From Clostridium lacusfryxellense (lineage in GTDB: Bacteria; Bacillota; Clostridia; Clostridiales; Clostridiaceae), in assembly GCF_018861735.1 (NCBI RefSeq), contig NZ_JAHLEB010000001.1, forward strand, positions 186,001 through 250,000: 64,000 bases of DNA. Reading direction: 5' to 3'. The notes below the pieces were generated by a model that saw only the letters and a program-made list of their open reading frames with translations, searched no databases and had not been told where the DNA came from. Shown in pieces: positions 8,743 through 16,327 of the stretch. Positions within the stretch are counted from its first letter, which is position 1; every line of letters starts with the position of its first letter. The translations under genes and the position numbers were made by a program.

Positions 8743-9573
8743 TTAGTTCATTTCACAATTAAGTAAAATTCCATCGAAAAATTTATTTACGGATATTTTT
8801 CCACCTGATTTTTTTATTCCTTTTATATGATCCATTTCAGCTTTTACGCTTGAAAAATTGAAAAGCACATTTGAATAAGTATAAAAGGTTTCATTCATAT
8901 TATCTTCAATCCCTAGGCTTGCAATATTCTCAAGGCCTACTTTAATCGCGCGTCTTATCCTTTGTTTTATAATTTCAGAATTGTACCCATAAGAGCTAAA
9001 CAGTTTATCTAAATTACACTCAGAAAAGGATTGTTTGTTTTCAATAAGGTATGTACATATTTTGATTATATCGGTTGTTCCCTTTTCACCAAGCATTCCA
9101 AGCATACTTAAAATTTGTTTTATTTCCTTTATGTTATTATTTATATCATTATCTGGCTGTACAGAACTTTTTAGCATTTTTTTAATATTAGATAACATTA
9201 TTCGCATTTCAATATTTTCTGCAACTTTTGCTGTAACTTTTTCTACTTCAATTTTATTTATGGGTTTCTTTAAAAAAAACTCTATTCCTGATTTGTATGA
9301 ATCCTCAACAAGCGATTTATCTAAAACCTGAGATATCATGATAAAACAAATATCTGGTCTTAACTTTTTAAGCTCACGTACAAGAGTATTCCCATCCATT
9401 TTAGGCATAAGAAGATCTACAAGCACAATATCAGGGGTTAATAAAAGTATTTGATTGAAGGCTGTTTCTCCATCGCTCGAACTACCTATAACTTCAAATG
9501 AATTATTCTCTTCTATTATATTGGTAAGTATTCTTACTATACTTATATCATCATCAACTATATAGTATCTCAT
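8743..9573 (-). CDS. Response regulator with YcbB-type DNA-binding domain (GlnL-like)
   Basis: Cytoplasmic response regulator of 276 residues. The receiver domain (1-120) starts MRYYIVDDDISIVRIL; the phospho-acceptor Asp lies in DIVLVDLLMPKMDG and the conserved Lys in FFLKKPIN. The C-terminal 130 residues, with QRIRRAIKVGLENIASLG, fit the YcbB domain found in GlnL of the GlnK-GlnL glutamine system of Bacillus. It overlaps its kinase gene by 4 bases. Immediately downstream lies the serine dehydratase operon, so control of amino-acid uptake or breakdown is likely. The signal is unknown. Confidence 0.88.
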   Translation of the reverse strand: MRYYIVDDDISIVRILTNIIEENNSFEVIGSSSDGETAFNQILLLTPDIVLVDLLMPKMDGNTLVRELKKLRPDICFIMISQVLDKSLVEDSYKSGIEFFLKKPINKIEVEKVTAKVAENIEMRIMLSNIKKMLKSSVQPDNDINNNIKEIKQILSMLGMLGEKGTTDIIKICTYLIENKQSFSECNLDKLFSSYGYNSEIIKQRIRRAIKVGLENIASLGIEDNMNETFYTYSNVLFNFSSVKAEMDHIKGIKKSGGKISVNKFFDGILLNCEMN

Positions 9574-10838
9574 ACAGATACTCCTTCCATTTTATCTTGT
9601 TTAATTTTTATAGTAAATTCAGTTCCTTTTTCGGTAATAGAATGAACATCTATAGTACCTGAAAAAATATCATTAACAATACCTTTTACATGTGCAAGGC
9701 CTATCCCCCTGCAAATGTCGCCAGTTTCTTTGTTAAATTTAGTTGAGAATCCAGGATTGAATATATAATCAATATCTTTTTCTTTTATGCCTTTACCATT
9801 ATCAGATACAACAAAAATACACTCTTCTTGGCTTTTCATAATTAAAACTTTAACATATCCATTTTTTGTTTTATCCATAGACTCTATACTATTGTGAATA
9901 AGGTTTCGTAATATGCAAACCAGATAAAAATGATCCACTACATTAAAATTATTCTTTATTTGAAATTCTAAGCTTACGTTAGAATTATTTTGTTTTAAAA
10001 ATTCCCTTACATCCATTCCAATAATATTTACAATATCTTTAATATCCATTTTAACATTATCCGTTTTTTCTCCAACCATTTCTTCTAAACCCTTTATAAC
10101 GCTTATATAATCTTTTTTTATTTCATGCACGTCTTTTGCTATATCAAGAGAAAGGTTTTTTAACTGTGTGGGATACTTTTGCTCCGATATTGTTTTGTAA
10201 AGCAGGTATGCTTTTTTCATAACACCTTCAATATCTGAATTATTTTTGTTCATAAAATATATTTCACTTTTCATACTCGAAGTTATTAAAATTAACTTTC
10301 TATATCTTTCTTCATGTTCTTCCTTTATTAGCAAAGACTTATAATATTTTATGAGCAATATTATACATACTGAAATTACAGCTCTTACAAATGCTATAAT
10401 TACTAGCTCTTGAAACATCATATAACTGTAACCTTTAAAATGAATCATTGCACTTATTTCTAGAATGTTTGAAAGTAAATCACATAATAATGCACAAAAA
10501 AATAAGTCTGTAATTCCTTTCTTTTTCTTTTTCCAATACAATAAATAAAATAATATACCATATGAAAAATAGAACAAAACATTTGCCCCTATAAACCCAA
10601 GAGTAGTATGGAGATTGTTAGTATCGAAATATAAAAATATTCCCCTATAAAGTGGATAAATGATCCCAGTTACAAAAAGAATTTCTATAGGATTAAATTG
10701 TTTATAAAAATAAAGAAAAACAGGTAATATAGCAACAGAAAGGGCTACTATAAATCCAGGCACAAAAAAATTTATCTTAATCTGAGACGCCAAAGCAACC
10801 CCTATAGCAATAGTAAAAATAGATTTTATTTTTTTCAT
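9570..10838 (-). CDS. Sensor histidine kinase, GlnK-like, multi-spanning membrane
   Basis: Membrane kinase of 422 residues. The first 175 residues hold about six hydrophobic helices without a large extracellular loop. A cytoplasmic linker follows, then a HATPase_c domain: N box LVCILRNLIHNSIESM, G1 box VVSDNGKGIKEKD and G2 box GDICRGIGLAHVKGIV. A clear HisKA motif is not obvious, as in the SPOB_a/GlnK group. Start ATG at 10838, with a poor ribosome site. It pairs with the regulator at 8743-9573 and may sense a small amino acid at the membrane. Confidence 0.87.
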   Translation of the reverse strand: MKKIKSIFTIAIGVALASQIKINFFVPGFIVALSVAILPVFLYFYKQFNPIEILFVTGIIYPLYRGIFLYFDTNNLHTTLGFIGANVLFYFSYGILFYLLYWKKKKKGITDLFFCALLCDLLSNILEISAMIHFKGYSYMMFQELVIIAFVRAVISVCIILLIKYYKSLLIKEEHEERYRKLILITSSMKSEIYFMNKNNSDIEGVMKKAYLLYKTISEQKYPTQLKNLSLDIAKDVHEIKKDYISVIKGLEEMVGEKTDNVKMDIKDIVNIIGMDVREFLKQNNSNVSLEFQIKNNFNVVDHFYLVCILRNLIHNSIESMDKTKNGYVKVLIMKSQEECIFVVSDNGKGIKEKDIDYIFNPGFSTKFNKETGDICRGIGLAHVKGIVNDIFSGTIDVHSITEKGTEFTIKIKQDKMEGVSV

Positions 10839-10933
10839 TTTATTAAATACTTCTTAAAAGTAGACTTATCTTATTTTTCATAATATTTTGCTCCTCAAAA
10901 CTTCATATTTTAAACTTATTATAACATTATCTA

Positions 10934-11095
10934 TTAAATAAAGTTCTTGCCTTCAAATATTTCTTTTATTTCTTCTCTGTTTTCAATGTTACCACAATAC
11001 ACAATAGGTTTATTATATCTCTGCAAACTTATAAATTCTGCATTATAGAGAGCTGTTTCCCTCTCACCATAATCCGTGCCTCCAGCAATTTTAAA
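10934..11095 (-). pseudogene. Remnant of a GlmL/MutL-type reactivase (actin-like ATPase fold)
   Basis: A 53-codon minus-strand frame reads IAGGTDYGERETALYNAE, then NKPIVYCGNIENREEI, ending at TAA 10934-10936. The spacing of the glycine-rich loop and the 'pivYaGN' segment resembles proteins that accompany cobalamin-dependent glutamate mutase. A stop codon (TAA) bounds the frame on the upstream side, so only an internal fragment remains. The family match is from memory of motifs and is tentative. Confidence 0.5.
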
Positions 11096-11295
11096 GGGTT
11101 AATGGAACGGATCATTGAGAAAATGCAATTGAAGGTGGCCTAAGGGGCCTTTTTTTTTGTTTAATATCCCCTAAACTCGATGCAGCCACTTATGAAAATA
11201 CATTCTTTAAATAAATATATAAAAATATAGAGAATTTGGATTATAATCTCCATATTCTCTATTCATAACTTTCTATAAAAAGGACTTTTTGCTCA
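11096..11295. other. Non-coding stretch with a T-run terminator-like site
   Basis: Holds a 13-codon tail (MERIIEKMQLKVA) ending in TAA near 11142, followed by GGCCTAAGGGGCC and nine Ts at about 11137-11158, which looks like the end of a deleted plus-strand gene. At about 11230-11264 ATAGAGAAT and ATTCTCTAT can pair. No intact gene is seen. Confidence 0.45.
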
Positions 11296-11384
11296 GTCTG
11301 CCGGGGCTTTATATGAGCGGAGCGAATTTGCTACAGAAATTGGTAATGTAGTAGACAAGATCTCTTTGTTAATTTATCATTTTA
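11296..11384 (+). repeat. Fused family C / family B repeat copy
   Basis: CCGGGGCTTTATATGAGCGGAGCGAATTTGCT (11301-11332) is the 3' part of family C, including the ATG and MSGANLL reading. It runs directly into the family B core ACAGAAATTGGTAATGTAGTAGACAAG and TTTGTTAATT. Elsewhere (58701-58861) B precedes C, so this copy is a rearranged junction. Confidence 0.65.
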
Positions 11385-11493
11385 TTCCCATTGTAAAAAT
11401 AGTTATCTAACATTTTTACCCTTCTTTGAAATATATAACAGACATATGAAAATAACAATTAATGAAATGATTAACGTAGTGATAATTCCAGCC

Positions 11494-12321
11494 TAAACTA
11501 ACACTTGCAATAGTGCTAGGGGCTTCAATGCTCAGTGGCTGTGGTAGTAAATCTAAAGCAGTAAAGGCAGAAGAAGGGCCTGTTAAAATAACATTTTGGC
11601 ATGGTATGGGGGGGACTTGGGTGTTTCACTTAACAAATTAGTAAAAGATTTTAATGATTCTCAAAAGAACATTATTGTTACTGCTCAATTCCAAGGAGAT
11701 TATGATGCTGCACTTAATAAATTAAAAAGCTCACAAGTAAGTAATTCTGGTCCAGATGTTATGCAATGTTATGATATAGGAACTAGATTCATGATTGATA
11801 GCAAGGCTATTGTTCCGGTTCAAAATTTTATTCTATGCCTTTTAATTCATCAACACCAATACTTTATTACAATAAAACTGCGTTCAAAGAAGCGGGATTA
11901 GATCCAAATACACCACCTAAATCCCTAAGGGGGAGCTTCCCTTTGGGTAATGGACAAAGAGGATGAAGCAAAGCAACTGGCTTCTTGGGAATTTTTAAAG
12001 TTTATGGTATCTCCAGAGGAACAAGCATATTGGAATGCAAATACTGGATATTTCCCAGTTAATAAAAAGGCTTATGACCTTAAAGCAGTTAAAGATAATT
12101 TGGTTAAATATCCACAGTTTCAAACAGCTATAGACCAATTACATGCATCTAGTCCAGATTCAAGGGGTGCATTACTTGGTATATTTCCAGAAGCAAGAGC
12201 TACAACTGAAACAAATATTGAATCAATGCTAGCTGGAAAGCTTTCACCACAAGAAGCATTAGACAATGCGGCAAAAACAGTGAACGCTGCAATTGATAAA
12301 TATAATAGAACTAATAAATAA
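11494..12321 (+). pseudogene. Broken sugar ABC transporter substrate-binding lipoprotein (UgpB-like)
   Basis: Once a solute-binding lipoprotein of family 1. The first segment reads AIVLGASMLSGCGSKSK, a signal with a lipobox, then ITFWHGMG. A run of seven Gs at 11608-11614 breaks the frame; the next segment continues GDLGVSLNKLVKDFN to VPVQNF. A further frame change near 11826 leads to [17 protein letters not shown], then several hundred bases are missing before the C-terminal 120 residues ([20 protein letters not shown] to AAIDKYNRTNK). The start codon is also missing. At least three lesions, so non-functional. No permease genes adjoin it. Confidence 0.9.
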
Positions 12322-12351
12322 TAACATTTTAATTTGTGCTTAATAAAAAAT

Positions 12352-12393
12352 ATAGACACTTTATTATTTATAACCAAATAATAAGGTGTCTAT
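12352..12393 (+). terminator. Terminator of the broken sugar-binding gene
   Basis: ATAGACACTTTATTATT and AATAATAAGGTGTCTAT pair over about 17 bp with one wobble. It lies 31 bp after the stop codon, and the upstream arm also follows A-rich sequence, so it may act both ways. Confidence 0.65.
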
Positions 12394-12513
12394 AAGTATT
12401 AGTTTTTATTAATTAATTTTTCTAGAATTATCTCAGCTATTTTATGCTTTAATTATAAATAGTTTTGACAATTATTTTTATATTCGTATAGTAATGGATA
12501 TCCTAATATTATA

Positions 12514-12808
12514 TTATTGTGGCTGCATTACACCTGAAAAAACAAGCCATGCTAATATTGATTTTGCTACTAAACTAAGGATTATATAACCTCTTTCCCC
12601 ATAGATATAGTTTTTCCATTTTCCTATCTTTAAATATTGTAGAATCATATTAATAGGAAACAAATTAAAGAATATAAAATATGAAGCAAATACTGCATAA
12701 ACAAACCATGGTACTTTATCTAAGTTTGAATTACCAAATGCATACATAATTATTATAATCCAAGGCCCAAAACCAGCGATAGATAATAAATATATAGCTA
12801 AAAGTTTA
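12514..12808 (-). pseudogene. Heliorhodopsin, C-terminal remnant (helices 5-7)
   Basis: The 77-residue frame from ATG 12747, and about 20 in-frame codons before it, match the end of heliorhodopsins. Upstream codons give LLSIAGFGPWI, then VPWFVYAVFASYFIFFN, LQYLKIGKWKNYIYGER and GYIILSLVAKSILAWLVFSG. In the family the lysine of SLVAKS (codon 12562-12564 here) carries retinal in helix 7, and the GKW..Y..GER loop is diagnostic. Helices 1-4 are missing. The frame closes at TAG 12832-12834, within the next gene's start. The break sits at about 12808-12822, beside the ribosome site of the divergent LUD gene, pointing to a deletion that removed the 5' half. A functional pump or sensor is not expected. 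Confidence 0.92.
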
Positions 12809-12833
12809 AGAAATAAAACAACCGGAGGGATCT

Positions 12834-13439
12834 ATGAATATTGAAAAAACAATTACCGCACTTAAGAAAAACAATTATGAGGTAAGCTTCTTTAAAACCG
12901 CCGAAGATGCGGCGCATTATTTAGACAGTAGCCTTAATAACAAATATATTGGATTTGGTGATTCTGATACTATGGTGCACATGAACTTGTTTGATAGACT
13001 TTCCTCACACAACAAGGTTGTTGATCCTAAGCATTGGGTGTCAGGGAAAACATTCGGTGATATTGCAACAGAGTGCCTGACTACAGAAATTTTTTTGACG
13101 TCAGTCAATGCTATCTCAGAATCAGGAGAGTTTGTTAATATTGATGGCACAGGTAATCGTGTAGCTGGATCGCTGTTCGGGCATAAGAAGGTATATTTTA
13201 TTGTCAGCACAAATAAAATCTCGCATTCACTTGAAGATGCTATTTGGCGTGCCCGTAACATTGCTGCTCCTCGTAATGCTATGAGATTAGGATTGAGAAC
13301 CCCTTGTGCAATAAAAGGAGATCGTTGTTATGATTGTTCCAGTCCAGATCGTATCTGCAATGGCCTTGTAATTTACTATAAAAAGATGCATAGCATGGAT
13401 ATGGAAGTCCTATTGATAGATGAAGAGCTTGGCTTCTAA
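12834..13439 (+). CDS. LUD-domain (DUF162) protein, lactate utilisation type
   Basis: Cytoplasmic protein of 201 residues belonging to the LUD/YkgG group. It starts NIEKTITALKKNNYEVSFFK, shows IGFGDSDTMVHMNLFDRL, then GEFVNIDGTGNRVAGSLFGH, the family core, and a cysteine-bearing tail (TPCAIKGDRCYDCSSPDRIC) suggesting metal binding. In other bacteria LUD proteins take part in L-lactate oxidation complexes, but single-gene forms like this have no known reaction. Strong ribosome site CCGGAGGGATCT. Upstream is directly the broken heliorhodopsin, so its own promoter may be lost or replaced. Followed by a zinc-ribbon gene in the same orientation. Confidence 0.88.
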   Translation: MNIEKTITALKKNNYEVSFFKTAEDAAHYLDSSLNNKYIGFGDSDTMVHMNLFDRLSSHNKVVDPKHWVSGKTFGDIATECLTTEIFLTSVNAISESGEFVNIDGTGNRVAGSLFGHKKVYFIVSTNKISHSLEDAIWRARNIAAPRNAMRLGLRTPCAIKGDRCYDCSSPDRICNGLVIYYKKMHSMDMEVLLIDEELGF

Positions 13440-13463
13440 TATGCTTTAATTGGATGTGAAAGA

Positions 13464-13604
13464 ATGGAAAAAGAATATTATTGTCCTGAGTGTAATTCAA
13501 GATTAGAAAAAATGATAGGTTGTGGATCAATAAGCTATTTTTGCAGAAAATGTAAAAAGTTAATATCAAGGAAAAGAATTTTAGTTATGAAAATAGCACT
13601 CTGA
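13464..13604 (+). CDS. Small zinc-ribbon protein, 46 residues
   Basis: ATG at 13464 after TTGGATGTGAAAGA, 24 bp past the LUD stop. The peptide begins MEKEYYCPECNSRLEKMIG and continues CGSISYFCRKCKKLISRKR. The CPEC and CRKC pairs form a classic zinc ribbon, with an additional Cys between them. It ends inside the left arm of the terminator. Such small ribbons are conserved beside LUD genes in clostridia as far as I recall; function unknown. Probably co-transcribed with the LUD gene. Confidence 0.75.
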   Translation: MEKEYYCPECNSRLEKMIGCGSISYFCRKCKKLISRKRILVMKIAL

Positions 13605-13626
13605 AAAAATCTTCAGAGTGCTATTT
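13591..13626. terminator. Bidirectional terminator between zinc-ribbon and protease genes
   Basis: AAATAGCACTCTGAA and TTCAGAGTGCTATTT form a perfect 15-bp stem with a 6-base loop. It serves the plus-strand LUD/zinc-ribbon unit and the minus-strand metalloprotease, whose stop is at 13638. Confidence 0.88.
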
Positions 13627-13637
13627 TACATATTTGT

Positions 13638-15989
13638 TTATTTGACTTTAAGCATAATAGTAGCGTTACTTCTATTCTTACCTTCTTCATTTACCGAGAT
13701 GGTAAGCCCATATTTGGGGACTATTCTTCCTGCATCAGGAAGAAGTGAGCTCATATAGGACTTACTATCATTAAAGTTATTTTGTGGCTTAGTTATTTTG
13801 TCAGTAATTGTTTGAGTATCATAATCTAAGAACATATTTAGAGTTTTTACATTACTAAATGCTGCATCATGAATTTGATACCTTGTTGATGCAACTGTTG
13901 GTTTTATTGTTTTATCCGCGTAATTCCACATATTTATACTTTGGTCTGCATCTACAACGCCGAGATATCCCTGTCCTGGATGGTCACCTGTCCAGTTATC
14001 TGAGAAAGATTCATCCACATACCATACAAGTAAACCTGTATCATATGACATTAATGAAGTACCACGAGCAATATGTCCAAGTCCTAAGTCAGCTCCGACT
14101 TTATTACGCCATTCTAAGATATAGTATTGAGGAGAATACCTATTTCCATCACTTACAATAAACTTATCTAATGTAAACTTTGGTGATGCTTCTACGTTAT
14201 CTGAGATTATAGCAGCTCCATCAGCTTCTACAGCTATATCATCAACATAGAGTCCAGGCATTGATAGTCCAGCATCTGTTATATAATTAAATGCTAATTG
14301 TACCTTTTGACCTGCAAATGCACTTAAATCAAAGTTTCCACTAACCCATCCATTAGAATTTCCTGTTATTCCATTCCCAAGGTTTGCTTCATTAGGATTA
14401 GTTGTAGTTGTTAAATTTCCTGGTACTGTTACCCATTCAGCAGTTCCTACTTTTACTTTTATATATGCATAATCAAAGTCCTGCTCAATATCATACCAAG
14501 TTTTAAATGTTAGTTTAGCAGTTGTTTTACCTGTTAGATCTAAATTAACTAACATTGAGTTATTCATATCATCGCCTTTACCGCTAAAATACTCTTTTAT
14601 GCCACTTGTAGGAGTATTAATATTAGTAGTTTTTTCTGGCAAATTAACTTTTACATAATCATTATTTTTTCCTTTTATTGCAGCCTGATCAAGAATATAT
14701 TTTGAACCATTTTTGGGGATGTTCTTAATATTGACTTCTGAACCCTGCATCCAATTTCCACCATAGGCTTGCTGAAAAATAAGCTTACCATATGGACTAA
14801 ATCCCGTTGGTTCAGCCCCTGGTATTTTACCTGCCCAGCTACCTGATGCCATTATTGACCAATAACCAACAGGTTCGCCTACTCCACTATAATTTGTATC
14901 ATATTCATCTGGAAGTCCTAAATCATGACCAAATTCATGACAAAACACGCCTGATGCTCCATCTTCTGGCATTATTGTATAAGCATAAGCAGCAAGCTGT
15001 CCATCAAAATTTGTACTATTAGATGTTGCTCCTGGTATAGCAACGGGACCAGTTGCTAATCTTGAACTATGTGACCATATAGAATCCGTTCCTAAAATTC
15101 CGCCACCAGCTTCTTGCCCAACACCAGCATGAATAACCATTAAATGGTCTATTATCCCATCTGGCTCGTTAAGGTTTCCATCTCCGTCAATATCGTATGT
15201 ATCCTCTAAGTCATAATCAGCTAAATTCACACTAGCATCTGTTGCTGCTGTTTTAAGACCTTCATAAACGAAGGTATTTGCATGTATATTATTAGAAGTT
15301 GCTGAATCAGCACCATAATATGCAGCATTATTAGATGAGTTATACCATCCAAGAACCGTTCCATCCATTGTATAACTTCCACCTGATTGTTGCTCATAAT
15401 ATTGCTTCATTGATAATAATGTTTCTCCAGTTGGTGATACGTAACCATTTTTTCCAAATAACATATCTTGATAATGTTGTTGCGTATACTCTTTATAATA
15501 CATGTCAGTTTCATCAGGAGATATCATATTATGTTTGTAGTCTGTGAAATCTTCTAGTAAAACAAGTATTTTATCTGACTTTACTGATCCATCCCACGTT
15601 CTCGAAGGTGTAGGCGGCTTTTTTTTGCTTTGTTTTGGATTTTTACTTTGTACATCCTTTTTAATTTTGTCTAGTGAAACCTGTTCTTGTTTTGTTAATT
15701 TAGAAGGATCACTTACAGATTTTTTTTCTTGGTCTTTTAAATATGCATGTACTACTTTAAGTGATTGTTCTTCAGTTGCATTTTTAGCTATTTTACCAGA
15801 TTTCTTTAACATTTCAATGAGCTTGTCCTCATTTGCAATTGCAAGATCTACAGTACCCTTTTCCTCTAATTGAATCTGATTTCCTGACACAAGATTAGCA
15901 TTACCCACGGATCTTACTGGTTTGAATGTCATTACATTTATTACTAAAGCAAATGACATAATCACACCTAGAAGTTTTTTACTTACCAT
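13638..15989 (-). CDS. Immune inhibitor A-type M6 metalloprotease, secreted
   Basis: Secreted zinc protease of 783 residues. A signal peptide covers about residues 1-25; a lysine-rich propeptide runs to about 130. The M6 catalytic domain follows, with HEFGHDLGLPDEYD at 351-364 (zinc ligands His351 and His355, catalytic Glu352) and the upstream HAGVGQEAGGG region. A MAM/jelly-roll-like module with acidic residues (about 500-590) and a C-terminal calcium-site-type sequence follow. Relatives degrade host antimicrobial peptides and proteins; here nutrient proteolysis is equally likely. The ATG has a GGGGGCGA ribosome site. Single-gene unit ending at the shared terminator. Confidence 0.94.
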   Translation of the reverse strand: MVSKKLLGVIMSFALVINVMTFKPVRSVGNANLVSGNQIQLEEKGTVDLAIANEDKLIEMLKKSGKIAKNATEEQSLKVVHAYLKDQEKKSVSDPSKLTKQEQVSLDKIKKDVQSKNPKQSKKKPPTPSRTWDGSVKSDKILVLLEDFTDYKHNMISPDETDMYYKEYTQQHYQDMLFGKNGYVSPTGETLLSMKQYYEQQSGGSYTMDGTVLGWYNSSNNAAYYGADSATSNNIHANTFVYEGLKTAATDASVNLADYDLEDTYDIDGDGNLNEPDGIIDHLMVIHAGVGQEAGGGILGTDSIWSHSSRLATGPVAIPGATSNSTNFDGQLAAYAYTIMPEDGASGVFCHEFGHDLGLPDEYDTNYSGVGEPVGYWSIMASGSWAGKIPGAEPTGFSPYGKLIFQQAYGGNWMQGSEVNIKNIPKNGSKYILDQAAIKGKNNDYVKVNLPEKTTNINTPTSGIKEYFSGKGDDMNNSMLVNLDLTGKTTAKLTFKTWYDIEQDFDYAYIKVKVGTAEWVTVPGNLTTTTNPNEANLGNGITGNSNGWVSGNFDLSAFAGQKVQLAFNYITDAGLSMPGLYVDDIAVEADGAAIISDNVEASPKFTLDKFIVSDGNRYSPQYYILEWRNKVGADLGLGHIARGTSLMSYDTGLLVWYVDESFSDNWTGDHPGQGYLGVVDADQSINMWNYADKTIKPTVASTRYQIHDAAFSNVKTLNMFLDYDTQTITDKITKPQNNFNDSKSYMSSLLPDAGRIVPKYGLTISVNEEGKNRSNATIMLKVK

Positions 15990-16230
15990 TTAACAAATCG
16001 CCCCCAAAAATTAGTGCACAATGAAATATAAATATTTTCTGTACATTTTACTTAATTATACATTTAAACCTTTTTATAGTCAATATGAGGTTGTGGTGAG
16101 AAATTCTGTTTCCTAATTATAAATAGATACTAAATCTATTAGTTTATAATATATAATAATGAAGTTTTATTTTGGAAAGATGGTTTTAATTGAATCCAAA
16201 AAATAGATAGATATAAAGATAAAGTTTATA
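15990..16230. other. Protease upstream region
   Basis: AT-rich DNA that must contain the protease promoter (minus strand). I see long A/T runs but no clear -35/-10 pair and no reading frame. Confidence 0.4.
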
Positions 16231-16315
16231 GCGAAACAAATTGTATTTATAATTTGTTTCGCGACCAATGGGGGTGTTTATGAGTGAAGCCAATTTACTT
16301 AAATTGCTAAGGTAA
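16231..16315 (+). repeat. Family C repeat with MSEANLLKLLR reading
   Basis: Inverted repeat GCGAAACAAATT ... AATTTGTTTCGC (16231-16262), then GGGGGTG, then ATG at 16280 reading MSEANLLKLLR and stop at 16313-16315. Compared with the copy at 58832, the first nine codons differ at five places, all synonymous third positions. It lies just past the stop of the minus-strand glycosyltransferase-like gene and may also act as its terminator. Confidence 0.7.
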
Positions 16316-16327
16316 GTATTATCACAG

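Noticed and set aside
12834-13439. LUD gene as partner in a complete lutABC lactate operon
   Set aside because: No lutA or lutB-like iron-sulfur genes adjoin; only a tiny zinc-ribbon gene follows.
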